From NCBI GenBank assembly GCA_039000515.1, contig JBCFYV010011164.1:37713234-37777233 (forward strand): 64,000 nt of DNA, read 5' to 3'. The position numbers were made by a program, and so were the translations under genes. The notes below the pieces were generated by a model, which did not search any database, was not told where the DNA came from, and was given only the letters and a program-made list of their open reading frames with translations. The DNA is from Timema cristinae. Its lineage: Eukaryota; Arthropoda; Insecta; Phasmatodea; Timematidae. Below, piece after piece: positions 11,918 through 21,960 of the stretch (the first letter of the stretch is position 1; the number at the start of each line of letters is the position of its first letter).

Positions 11918-12163
11918 TCAATGAGAATGATTTATCTCATTTTCATTCAATAATATTGATAAATTGTTCAACCTTTCCTGAGAAGAAGTTGATCTCAGAT
12001 AGGTTTTTACTAACTTCAACTTGGAAAAACTTTTCTTGGCTGAAGTAACTGACATATAATCCTTAAAGCCACCCACACATTTATAGAGGCATATTTTGAA
12101 TTGGTACTCGACAATAAACTTAGTACATTCAATGGAGTTCATTGGGTGCATCATGCCAAGCAA
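11918..12163 (-). pseudogene. hAT transposase C-terminal fragment
   Basis: About 80 codons remain, containing SAKKSFSKLKLVKTYLRSTS and then SQERLNNLSILLNENE. This is the hAT C-terminal dimerisation block typical of TTF-zinc-finger transposases (family knowledge). The upstream catalytic part is lost or unrecognisable. It is a remnant of the element at 10812-12410. Confidence 0.85.
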
Positions 12164-13152
12164 CCTTCAACATGTATTTACTTTGTTAGTGTATTCTAAT
12201 GCACTAATTAAAAAAAAAAATTACTCTGTTTTATATGGATGTAGATATTAATTTAATAAATAAGCATTCTTCTTACAAATGACTTTCTTTAATTATATTT
12301 ATGTTTTCCCAGATAAAAAAAAATATTATTTTTCGGGCCATTTTGGCACCCTCTGAATTTTTGTGTGTGTGTGCGGTTGCACACGTCGCACACGCCTTAT
12401 ACTGGCCCTGCCTGTACCTTCTTCCTAATATAATAAAACATATTTACAGTTTTTTTCAATTTAAACCAGAGAGGGCGTGTTAATGAAATGACCTTTGCTG
12501 TGGTCAATATTATTGTGCTTCAGACAATGACCAACCACATCCGAGAAATATATGTTTTAATCCTGGTAGGATTGAATTTTATTCTCCAGGTGATATGAGA
12601 ACAGGAAGGATACGGTGATTCAGAGACAAGATTGGCCCAAACCATTTTACATTCTTGTAAATCAATTAATTGTAAAGGAAATACATTTTAAATACCCATG
12701 AGATAGGAAATAAACATAAAATAATTTATAAACTCTCAAATTAATTAGTATTTATAAACTATTAATGTTTTAGTAATGAAACTTAAAGTTTCAAAATTGA
12801 CAAAACATATTTTTATATAGTTAAGATGGTGAGAAATTTTCATTGTTATTTGTTTGGGGCAATGTTTGAGCAAGGGTGAAAATGTATACTTATTTAACCA
12901 AATATAAATAAACATTTAATTTAGCTAATTGGGGCAATTTTTTCGCATTGTTTAGTAAAGTAACAATTTCTTTTCATATTCAAACAATAAAAACACCCAA
13001 GTCAACAGTGTAATGAGTAATGACCGTTATTTTTAACCAAATAAAATGCAGATAGCATACTAAAGATGCAATTATTACAGGTGCATCTATACTGTCTTAA
13101 AACTTGATACAGATGGCTACACTGCAAGAGTATCTATAAAAATGACTCTCAC

Positions 13153-14266
13153 CTCTATGTCGGAGAAGGAAGCCATGAGGTCATCCAATCTCTTGGGGGG
13201 CTGACTAGCCTGGGGGGAACGGGACTGGGTGAGGCTGTGGGGAATGGCTGTGGTAGCAACGGCTCCCTATCCTCGTCAGGCCCTACAGGAAACTTGGCGT
13301 TAGTGCTACGACTTGAGTGACTGGAGTATTTGTATGTGATGACAGTGGGGTCGGGTGAGCCAATCAGAGGATCTCTCTCTGGTTGGGGAGACACCTTGTA
13401 TGTGAGAGGATGGTCGTTAGGGTCACCACCCAGGGGATAGGGGTAGTTACCTCTATGGGGCTTGTTAGGGTCACCACCCGATGGGTAGGGATAGTTATCT
13501 CCTCTAGGTTTGTCTCCCGGGAGCTCGTAAGTGTATGTCCTCACCGTCGTCGTCACTTTAGTCGGGGAGGAAGGAGACTGGTGTTGGACGGGAGAGGGGG
13601 AACGGTATGGTTGTGTCTTGGGGACTTCAACTACCGGAGAGGTTCTCTCTGGGTAGGGAGACTCCCTCACAAGAGTCACAGGTGAGGGGGCACTACCCGT
13701 GTTGGTTGTGTTGTAGTTGTATGTTCTCACAGTGGTTATCTTAGTGCCAGTGCTGCCAGGATAGGGGTCTGGTTGGCTCTGTCGTATAGGAGATGCGCCT
13801 CTTCTCTGGGGAGGAGGGGAAGGCTCTCTGTATCTCGTGGGGGAAGGTGAAGTGGTTCTATTGTTCTCGTAGTAGAGCTCCCTATGAAGGGCTGGTTGGA
13901 CGGTGACTTGTCACGGTAGTGTGTCCTCGGGGGAGAAGCGGGGACAGAGTTGCCCGAAGTCTTGGTCTCATAGTACACCTCCCTGTGGACGGCAGGTGAC
14001 CTCTGCGGTACTCGGGGGGAGTCGCTACTGTCCCTGGACTGTCTGACGGGAGACGGCGACCGCCCGGAGCGAGACCGACCAGACTCGATGATACCATACG
14101 TCAGCTCTCTTTGTGCGATGAAGATCTCTTGGGTTGGAGACGGGGGCTGGCTGGTTGATCATTGTAGCGGGTCGTGTAGGTGCGCTGTTCTATGGTCCGG
14201 GAAACATGTTGTTTGGGCTGGGATTGTTGTCTGGCGGGGGGGTCAGGAGAAATATCTATAGATTCA
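13153..14266 (-). CDS. LD-motif (paxillin-like) protein, exon 6: Pro/Ser/Tyr-rich linker and LD4-like motif, with three frame slips
   Basis: This is the largest exon, entered by TTTCCAG at 14273-14267 and left by donor GAG|GTGAGA at 13152. It encodes about 372 residues rich in SPSP, PPP and tyrosine pairs, including HREVYYE and HRELYYE, TVRTYNYN and TVRTYTYE, and two copies of a (G/D)NYPYP..GGDPN unit. The end (RLDDLMASFSDIE) closely resembles paxillin LD4 (ELDELMASLSDF in vertebrates). As written, the frame slips by one base at three places, each at a run of C on the coding strand: 14142-14146, 13898-13899, and either 13195-13200 or 13212-13217. In each case one more C would restore the frame. 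Read this way, all three tyrosine/proline blocks and the LD motif are in one frame, and the exon phases close. The likely cause is homopolymer error; true decay is the alternative. Confidence 0.85.
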
Positions 14267-14599
14267 CTGGAAACAAATACAACAACATTTATAAGTCCAA
14301 GTGTGATTATTTTTCAGAAATTTTTATTGCCAAAAATATCCAATTTAAGTCAAATAAAAAAGCTGGAGGGATATAAATTTATAATTTCTCTATACTTAAC
14401 AATATAATTTTTACATTTCATTTTTCCTAGAGCAAAAGAGCCTAACTTGTAATGCTGATTTACTATATTAAATATATTCATTAAGGCGTTTTCAAAAAAA
14501 GTTACTAATATTTGTACATGTTTAAAAATATCCTTATACTGTCATTCATTTATAAGTATGTGTTTCTCAACCTTTTTTTCATGAGATCCCCCTTGGTTT

Positions 14600-14800
14600 A
14601 AGGCGTACTAAACCCGCTTCGGTGGTTTCATGATCTAACACGTCAATCTTGTGTTGGAATGGATTGCCAGTGTCGAGGAGATTGGAGTCTGAATCCTAGT
14701 CGGGTGTAGTGAGGGTGGTTTCCCACTCTCCTTCTATGCAAAATTGGGTAAAATACCTCCAAAACATTGCCTTCTACTTTCCTATCTTATATGTGTAGTT
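14600..14800 (+). repeat. SINE-A copy
   Basis: The head has CTTCGGTGGTTTCATGATCTA, then a diverged B-box (GGAGTCTGAATCCTAGTCGGG), then the body with GGTTTCCCACTCTCC. It is directly preceded by a hAT-like TIR fragment (TTTCTCAACCTTTTTTTC at 14563-14580). The tail is lost. Confidence 0.7.
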
Positions 14801-15119
14801 AATATATGAACAAACTTAAATGGTAGCTAATAAAATGCAGTGAGAAAAAAAAGTCCTAATGTCCAGGCACGATGAGTTAAGTACACTGGTAGAAAAAGGC
14901 ATACCTACTTAAAATAAAAAGACTTAAAGTGATTATTAAATAACTGTAGAATCACTCAGGTATATTTATTTGGCGCAGCACTTGTTGACTTAATTATAAA
15001 TGTACCCATATTTTATCAGTTCCTTCTTTGAAAGCCACTGGACACTAAGTAATGGTCCACTTTTCTATTGTTGGTTAGTGTGAAATCCCATGGAAATATG
15101 TGTGTATCATATTACTCAC

Positions 15120-15165
15120 AGCAATCCTGGATCAATACCGCTCCTTGCGCCAGGAACTGCCCCAC
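15120..15165 (-). CDS. LD-motif (paxillin-like) protein, exon 5 (46-nt microexon)
   Basis: This short exon lies between acceptor GTTTTTCAG (15174-15166) and donor GCT|GTGAGT at 15119. It takes one base from exon 4, encodes GGAVPGARSGIDPGL and passes two bases to exon 6. Both neighbours fit only with this phase (1 in, 2 out), which is strong support for such a small exon. Confidence 0.8.
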
Positions 15166-15724
15166 CTGAAAAACACTTTTACCTTCAATGATTGTCATAG
15201 TGAGAATTAATTAATAGGCTACTTTTACTATCTAACCTGAATCACTGATTATAGAAAGCGGATTACAAGGCTTAGGTCATAGAGAGTTTGATTGTTATGT
15301 TTACACAACGCTCTACTTGCTACATTCCTTACACTTCAAGCAGTGCTTAGCTATAAACAATTAAGAATGTATTTAACTAGAACCACCGGCCTTGGTTTGA
15401 TCTAGATTGTTATAAATGCAGTTTTATTGAGATGTGCAAGAATAAAACAAAGTAATGTTAAAATAATCAATCAAAAACAGTAAAGTTTATATTAAAAAAT
15501 ATATACATTTTTTTCAGAACTAACGACTTTATTGCTATTTTATCTCTTAAAAGTATATTCCAAACATTAAAATACAGAGCAGTTACTAACTCTCTGACAT
15601 CATTTCTTAGGCAAATAGCCGCACACTTCTCATAACTAGCACTCCACTAACACTCCCTAGTACTTAGCAACACTCAGCCTCGTTCTTGATTACCACATGT
15701 GATCAGGATAGTCACAATTGGGAG

Positions 15725-16078
15725 GATGTGTATGTGTGTGTGTGTGTGTATGTGTGTGTATGTGTATATGTGTGTGTGTGTATATGTGTATATGTGTGTG
15801 TATGTGTATATGTGTGTGTATGTGTATATGTGTATGTATATGTGTGTATATGTGTGTATATGTGATATATGTGTATATATGTGTATATGTGTGTGTATAT
15901 GTGTATATGTGTGTGTATATGTGTGTATGTGTGTATATATGTGTGTATGTGTGTGTGTATGTGTGTGTGTATGTGTGTGTGTAGTGTTGTGTGTGTGTGT
16001 GTCTCTGTGTGTGTTCTGTGTGTGTCTCTGTGGTGTCTCTGTGTGTGTGCGCGTGTGTGCGTGCGTGCGTGTGTGTGA
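15725..16078. repeat. (TG)n/(TATG)n microsatellite, about 350 bp
   Basis: Interrupted TG, TATG and TGTATA repeats change to CTCTGTG and CG-containing variants at the right end. Long open frames here on both strands come only from the repeat. It lies in the intron between exons 4 and 5 of the LD-motif gene, about 240 bp from exon 4. Confidence 0.97.
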
Positions 16079-16314
16079 AGCTACTCAAGTCTGATTCTTT
16101 GTCCCGACAAGTTCAGGGACATTCACGCCCCCTGTATTCTAGAGCCTGATTGTCCATTATTGTTCCCTAACAGCCAATATCAGTTTCTTCTAATAAATAG
16201 TTAATCAATTTTTCTCGTTTTTGAGTTTCTGTTTGACGTTTCCTCTCCTAAGAGGCCCTGGGGAAGAGGTCCATGTAGCCGGCCTCGCACACAATCAAAT
16301 TATACCATACCCAC

Positions 16315-16446
16315 CTTGGTTTGTTGAGAAGCCAGTCTTCTGTGCTTGATGCAAGTCAACCAATAAACTGTCTAGCTCTGTGAGGTTCTGTCTCAGTCTG
16401 GCATCAGAAGCTGGGTCTGGCGAGCTCTCTATCACCCTCGTCTCAA
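16315..16446 (-). CDS. LD-motif (paxillin-like) protein, exon 4: LD2-like motif
   Basis: The exon lies between acceptor ACATTTCAG (16455-16447) and donor CAAG|GTGGGT at 16314. It contributes about residues 129-173. The segment NLTELDSLLVDLHQAQK matches paxillin LD2 (NLSELDRLLLELNAVQ in vertebrates). LD2-type helices bind focal adhesion kinase and vinculin in paxillin (known); binding here is inferred. A stretch ETRVIESSPDPAS precedes it. An alternative acceptor five bases downstream would keep a different phase, but the upstream 79-nt exon makes this unnecessary. Confidence 0.9.
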
Positions 16447-16838
16447 CTGAAATGTGCAAACGTGAGGGTTACACTCCCAACTCTATCACAACTGTGTACA
16501 CTCGAGGTGGTTTTACATCATCTTTACAAGCAGATGGTGGCGCATTTCCTTTCTTATAATGTGTTTTGAGATTAGTTCAAAACCATACTGACCAATTTAT
16601 TGCAATAAGTGAAATTATTGCTGACCCAGAGAATGCAAAAGAGGCTTTGTGACTAAAAAAAGTTATTTTTCCATAACAAGAGGCGAAGCAATATTATTTA
16701 AACTCGAGCCTACCACCAAAAGGTAAGATTTCTACCTTTCAGAGTATATAAAGGCTACATTAAATTATTCAATTATACAATTAATTTCTAGGTCTAAAGG
16801 ACTTGATTTGCCAATTGTTGTTGAGATGATTTACGTAC

Positions 16839-16917
16839 TTGGCTGTTGAATATCCCTGGTGTTGTACTGATAGGACACAGTCTTGTAAGCAGTGGCATTA
16901 TGTGGGTCACCTGCATG
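16839..16917 (-). CDS. LD-motif (paxillin-like) protein, exon 3
   Basis: This is a 79-nt exon with acceptor TTTGTTACAG and donor CCAA|GTACGT. It enters in phase 0 from exon 2 and leaves one base (A) that completes an Ile codon with exon 4. It encodes HAGDPHNATAYKTVSYQYN then TRDIQQP. The tyrosine-rich piece (YKTVSYQYN) resembles the T-V-R-T-Y-x-Y units in exon 6. It is needed to reconcile the phases of exons 2 and 4. Confidence 0.82.
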
Positions 16918-17099
16918 CTGTAACAAACAGTGCCGGGGAAATATTAGCAGCACTTTCAGATGATAGTTCTCTAGATCGTCTTTTATTCGTCTCTAGGGGG
17001 AAAACATGAACCGCGTCTTGTACTATGGATAAGACCCTTGATGGGCTGTTTCATCCCACGTATAGCCCCCTAGCTCGTGGCGTGTTTTTTTACTGTACT

Positions 17100-17103
17100 T
17101 TAA

Positions 17104-17141
<38 letters not shown>

Positions 17142-17385
17142 CACCGCGTCTTACTACCCGTTCGGGTTATACGCACTTACGCTAATGTGTAATGGTAGGG
17201 TGATTTTGAGATGAAATGGAGGACCTACAGTTTAACGTGGAATCCGAACCACGGTGGTGGCCTGGCATTCCCCACATTCACAATATAACTTGTCAGAGGT
17301 GAAGGAAGGGTTTAGTAATAAGATAAATCTGTGCCGGGACCGAGGATTGAACCCCGGCCGCCAGCACAGAAGTTGTACTTTAAAA
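17100..17385 (-). repeat. SINE-B copy with (AAT)n tail
   Basis: On the minus strand it has a B-box (GGGGTTCAATCCTCGGTCC), then the body with CCACGGTTCGGATTCCACG, then the tail CCGAACGGGTAGTAAGACGC and an (AAT)n run (17104-17141). The 5' end of the tRNA-like head is truncated. Confidence 0.85.
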
Positions 17386-17426
17386 GAACTGTGTGAATAA
17401 AACCACCGAAACAAGTTTTTTTAGCG

Positions 17427-17690
17427 CAGTGTTTTACTACTTGTGCAGGTTGTACGCCTGTGTACTAATTAAGATAATGGGCTAAGGATTAGTAAGGTTG
17501 AATCTAGAGCAAGTTTACCCGCATTTAAGTGAGGAGAGAGAGACAGAGACAGAGAGAGAGTGGGAAATAATTTAGGAAAATCCACCCTTAGTGCACCCGA
17601 CCGGGATCGAACCCCGATCTCCCTGTCTTCGGCAGTCTAGTCCAACACAAGAGTAGTGCGTTAGACCACATGGCCACCGAAGCGGGCCTT
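17427..17690 (-). repeat. SINE-A copy
   Basis: On the minus strand: head CCGCTTCGGTGGCCATGTGG, B-box (GGGGTTCGATCCCGGTCGGG), body, and diverged tail. It lies head-to-tail next to the SINE-B copy at 17100-17385. A short GA-rich expansion is present at about 17531-17560. Confidence 0.8.
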
Positions 17691-17954
17691 CGCACTGTTG
17701 GTATTTCATTTGCTGTAAAATGAATTGAATCTGATTCCTTCCCTAGCAATACTACTTTGAAATTGCAAATTTCTAAATATAAAAGTGTTTCTTAGAAAAT
17801 AAACCATAAAAGTTATTTTTATGTAAAAATAATTTGATTAAAAAAAATATATTTGAGTTTAGGAAATGTTTGTGTCATGTAATAAACTATGTCCACTAAA
17901 GGATTTAGTATCCATTAATGATATTAAACACACACTGGTGGTCATATGGTCTGA

Positions 17955-18130
17955 GGCCTCAGTATCGCAACGGATTGGAATGCCTGTGACAGAAAGGTTG
18001 AGGTGCGAATCTCAGCTGGCTGGGTTGAGGTGAGTTATCAGTTGTCAATGTGTTTTTTCCATCCTCTCTCCACACAAATTTGCGTGTACACTTCAAATCA
18101 ACTACCATCTTCACCACTATAACTTAGATT
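17955..18130 (+). repeat. SINE-A-like fragment
   Basis: It has a diverged B-box (GGTGCGAATCTCAGCTGGC) and body pieces (CATCCTCTCTCCACACAAAT). It is more diverged than other copies. Confidence 0.55.
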
Positions 18131-18599
18131 AAGCCGTTAATATCTATGGAGCTGAACTAAAGATGTAGTATTATATAAAAGATTTAGGGGGTGGGGCACT
18201 TTGTAGATAAGATGGTTGGTGGGTTAAGGCAGGAGGAGCCTGATACGGGGGAATCCAGACAACATTTAAACTTTATTTGAAAAAAAAAATCTTAAGTTAA
18301 CAGAAATAATATTCTATTAGTAAATCTATTTATTTTATTTTGGGTACTAAACGTTCACTTTCTAAACCAACTTAATATATCACCACATGAAAATTTCTGC
18401 CAGCGAGAGTGAAAGGGCCCACCAATTTTGCTGGGAAAGGTATTTTCACATACCTTCCAGGGTTTTTCCCTTGCCACAATCGATATGGAACCGAAAGATT
18501 CACTTCTCCTCTTGAGGGAGTTGTGCTACGGAGTTTCATCACTCAATAAAAATTAATATGTTGCCTAATGTGGAGCAAGTAACGGCAATATAGTCAGCT

Positions 18600-18735
18600 G
18601 CTAAACATAATTTTACATTTGCGGATATACAATGTTATGTGGTCAGCACAAAGAACACCCCGGCCATTAATCTCAATTTTCTAGACTGGCGCTGCTACTT
18701 CTTTATTCAAGTAGCTCCTCAAATGTACTCGCGTA
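18600..18735 (-). repeat. SINE-D body fragment
   Basis: On the minus strand it contains GAGCTACTTGAATAAAGAAG and then GAAAATTGAGATTAATGGCC, shared with 26545-26850 and with the end of the array at 28.8 kb. The tRNA-like head is absent. Confidence 0.7.
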
Positions 18736-19129
18736 ATCTTTCTTTCTTATACTAATAAAAATAAACATTTACTATTAAAAGGGGGTTTTACTGGTAAAAT
18801 ACGAACACCAAATTCTAAATGGCGTTAACTATATAATGGTTCTCTTTATCGCTCTCGTTGGAGGATGGCAGTGAACGGGAGAATCAAACAATGGTCAGAG
18901 GGGACATTTGAACCCACCAAAAGAAAAAATACATCTGTAAATATTTTTAATAAAAAGCTCAAAGCATAGCATCAACTAATTAATATTACGTTTGGGTAGA
19001 GCACACATTATTTTGAAAAGTGTTTATTGTTTAACTTTTTTATTCTGGAGGACGAGGGTTGGGAGGCTATTACAGATCCGGATAACAACATCGTTCAGGC
19101 TGGGCTTTGAAAATATGTATGTTATAAGG

Positions 19130-19500
19130 CCTATCTACAGACTCCGTATCCGTAATAACTTTCTAAGGACTAAAGTAGCCCCATGGCTTCTTTGGTGCTG
19201 ACTGACAGCTAAAATCTTTGAAAAGTTACCAGACCAAATTATGTATCCCTTACGCTGAACCAAATGATCTGCAAAAACATGTGTTTGGCAGCTGTCACTT
19301 CTGACAATCAAAATTTAGGTATTTACCTAAATGTTGACTGTCAGAAGTCAGCTGTGAGCTGTCAGTCAGCACCAAAGAAGCCATGGGGCTACTGTAGTCA
19401 ATACGGACTGCTAAAGACTACCAATCACACCAAAGCATGCGTGCGCATGCATCGAAATAAAAGCACCAATAGCAGCCAAAGAATCCGTTGCTATGGAAAC
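19130..19500 (+). repeat. dispersed repeat shared with 23900-24065, split by the MITE
   Basis: CTATCTACAGACTCCGTATC before the MITE and ATCGAAATAAAAGCACCAAT after it recur around 23909 and 24034. The order is the same in both places; the MITE is only at this locus. Confidence 0.6.
19173..19394. mobile_element. palindromic MITE with TA target site (copy 1)
   Basis: The terminal inverted repeats (AGTAGCCCCATGGCTTCTTT and inverse) are flanked by TA at 19171-19172 and 19395-19396. A related element is at 57626-57823. It interrupts sequence that is continuous with the repeat at about 23910-24060. TA flanks and a CAGT-type end suggest a Tc1/mariner-mobilised non-autonomous element. Confidence 0.75.
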
Positions 19501-20016
19501 AAATACAAAATTATAAAATGATTTTAGATGGAGCTTGAATGTGCTGATTTCGATATTTTGTAAAATTACCGGTGAATACTTTAGACTCACCGAAAGCAAT
19601 GGTTTATTTAACAAATAATAGGATTTATTTACATCTACCAGCAATTTTATAACTTTACCAATGCAATATTGTGAAAGTATGTTACATGAACTGTATTATC
19701 TACATTTACTGGCGATTTTATAAAATCCAAATGCACGCTGACGAAAGTATAGATCATTAATCTAACCTAACCAGCCTAACCTATCAAAACCTAACCTAGC
19801 TCAGCCTAGTCTAGCTCTAACCTTGGTGTGACTTGTTAACATTTAGCAATGGCTGATGATAATTTTATAAACTCATTGATGATTTTGTAAAATGTTCAGC
19901 GAGTACCTATATAAAATCCTAATAAAGAAATTTCTTACATTCCTCGACTTAACATGTGGTTTTGTAGACTCACGAGCAACCCAACTCCCCTCAACTACAC
20001 TAGTGGTCACTCCCAC

Positions 20017-20243
20017 CTGTAAAGCGATGGTGCCGGGGCTGATGGACCGCTCGGAGACCACGGTTGTGGGGTTGGAAGCCGACAGGTATTGCACGTACTG
20101 TCCGCTGTCTGGGACAGCGCTGGTGTGCTGTTGGATGGTACGGATCTCCTGTCTGTATGCTCGAGTGCCGGTCCCCAGACCGTTCATGGTGACGGTTGAT
20201 GAGGGCCGTGATACGCCGGTCTGAAGGTCCTCTAGCAGGGCAT
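20017..20243 (-). CDS. LD-motif (paxillin-like) protein, exon 2: LD1-like motif
   Basis: A 227-nt exon with acceptor GTGTCCCAG and donor CAG|GTGGGA. Together with the last base of exon 1 it starts with Asp, so that the junction reads NLDALLEDLQ, the form of an LD1 motif (DALLADLE in paxillin). The remainder is Ser/Thr-rich with RAYRQEIRTIQQH, GQYVQYLSAS and TTVVSERSISPGTIALQ. It ends in phase 0. The LD1 motif spans the intron of about 27.8 kb. Confidence 0.9.
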
Positions 20244-20346
20244 CTGGGACACACAAATACTGACAACTAGAAACTAGCCAACATTTTATCTTTAGCGCCG
20301 CCACGTATACTAATAATTTACTAATTACGATCCAAAACCTTAAATA

Positions 20347-20500
20347 AGTCAGTAACGTGCCTGTCTAGTTAGCTAAGGGCCCGGGTTTGATTCATGGCAT
20401 GGCTGAAAAGTTTATAATAGGTGAAATGTGGGTTTATCTTTTCACAGTGATGTATTAATGGCTGGGGGGCTGGATGTTGTGCCTGTCCTAGATTTAAGTT
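20347..20500 (+). repeat. SINE-C copy
   Basis: It has a diverged head (GTCTAGTTAGCTAAGGGCCC), B-box GGGTTTGATTCATGGC, and the body GGTGAAATGTGGGTTTATC to GGATGTTGTGCCTGTCC. It matches the copy at 1879. Confidence 0.75.
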
Positions 20501-20599
20501 AGTTTATAATTCGTGTGCTGATGTCATCAGTCAGTTCAAAAAGTGCACGTTAATTACTTCAAATAAATGGCTGAAAAATACTAATCGTGATAATGTGCC

Positions 20600-20755
20600 A
20601 TGCATGAGGATAAATGCCCGAATTTGAATTTAGTAAAGATCATCCTCATGATACCCAACCGGGATTCGAACCCCGATTTCCCCATAATCGGCAGTAAAGT
20701 CTATTGTGAGAATGACGCCTTAAAGTAGACCATTCGACCACCGATGCGAGTAAGT
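20600..20755 (-). repeat. SINE-A head fragment
   Basis: On the minus strand it has CGCATCGGTGGTCGAATGGT, B-box GGGGTTCGAATCCCGGTTGG, and the first part of the body. Confidence 0.75.
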
Positions 20756-21239
20756 CAAGATTGGGATCTTCAATTAAAACATAAATGAATAGAGGGGAGG
20801 GATATGGTGAATAGAATATAACGTCTCAGTGGGAGAGCATTGGCACTCAAAGCCAAGGGTCACGTTCTCAACTTCCTTGTCCAGATTATCCTTTTTCACT
20901 TAGTTGAATTTGGTACATAAATAGTTTCTAACAGAACATTGTTAAAATTTATTACGTTATTTTTTTTTTGTAAATGAAAACTAAATCAACGGTGATAATA
21001 CATAAATAACGTTTATTATGGGTGATGTAGAATATCAAAAACATTAAAAAAGTTTGGTGTTCACTTAAGGCCTGCTTGACAATAATTTTTTCCCATCCAC
21101 ATTTAAACACTTTAGTTCAAATAAAATAAATACAAATAACTTGAAAAGTTTTTCTTAGAAATTATTTGCAGAGCTAATTGGGGTTCCTAATATGGGCTGG
21201 GATGTCAATAATAAAAAGCAACAGCTATGAGCTCAGTTT

Positions 21240-21480
21240 TATTACCCTTTTCTTGTGCATCGCGTCTTTTTACCCATCCGGGCTATCCGCGAGATGAGAT
21301 AGGGATGAGGCAGGGTAGAACTCTGAGGAAATATAACCACACTTACATGCAAATATTTTGTAAATCATTTAGGGATAAACACCACAGTGTCCCAGACCGT
21401 GACTCGAATCCTTACTTTCCTGTCACCAATAAACCAGACAAGACACGACTGACGTCTCAACCCACGTGTCCACCAGTGGA
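21240..21480 (-). repeat. SINE-A copy, diverged
   Basis: The tail (GGATGGGTAAAAAGACGCGA on the minus strand), body and B-box (GGATTCGAGTCACGG) are all recognisable but diverged. Confidence 0.65.
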
Positions 21481-21784
21481 AGTACTACAATTTTTTTAAA
21501 GTCACCCACACGTGTATATTTAATTTCGAAATGTTTCATCTGCTACGTCCAAGCCAAAGAGAGTTGTTTTGGGGGAAATAGATTTTCACTATATTAAAAA
21601 GTAAAAAATAACGTAAAGTATTGCGCTACATGTATCAACATTGGCCTGTTGTTATTAAAGATAATAAATTATAAAACAAGGTCTGCATTAGATTACATAA
21701 TATTAAAGGCACCATGCATAAAATCGGCCAAAAATAATTAACGTTAATAGAATTTGACTGTTATTCCTCTGCTTTAACTAACTC

Positions 21785-21960
21785 AATGAATGTGGGGAAT
21801 GCCAGGCCTCCACCGTGGTTCGGATTCCACGTTAAACTGTAGGTCCTTCATTTCATCTCACAATCACCCTACCATTACACATTAGCGTAGGTGCTTATAA
21901 CCCGAACGGGTAGTAAGACGCGGTGCTAATAATAATAATAATAATAATAACTAACTCAAC
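21785..21960 (+). repeat. SINE-B 3' part
   Basis: Starts GAATGTGGGGAATGCCAGGC and runs through the tail CCCGAACGGGTAGTAAGACG into (TAA)n. It is 5'-truncated, as expected from reverse transcription. Confidence 0.85.

Larger units (their letters stand above)
10812..12410 (-). mobile_element. hAT transposon, TTF-type family, decayed and with nested inserts
   Basis: The ends resemble the CAGGGCC-type termini of TTF-domain hAT elements: left TAGGGCCGATCTAAGGC, and on the right the inverse of CAGGGCCAGTATAAGGC. The flanking 8-mers CCTATACC (10804-10811) and CCTGTACC (12411-12418) differ at one base and fit an aged 8-bp target duplication. The transposase C-terminus is at 11918-12163 on the minus strand. 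A foldback (11618-11886) and a separate hAT-like end at 11345 sit inside it. It lies in the intron between exons 7 and 6 of the LD-motif gene. Confidence 0.8.

Noticed and set aside
13383..14097. Open frames on the + strand and in other minus frames over exon 6
   Set aside because: Shadows of a GC-rich coding exon; only the proline/tyrosine frame shows repeated motifs and the LD motif.
15690..16094. Long open reading frames on both strands
   Set aside because: They translate only TG/TATG microsatellite and have no biased composition beyond the repeat.
16441..16446. Alternative acceptor TTGAG for exon 4
   Set aside because: It would fix the phase if exon 2 joined exon 4 directly, but the 79-nt exon between them fits both phases and has better splice sites.
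18440..18545. Additional minus-strand exon of the LD-motif gene (donor AAG|GTATGT)
   Set aside because: The donor looks good, but no acceptor with fitting phase was seen, and exon 3 at 16839-16917 already reconciles exons 2 and 4.
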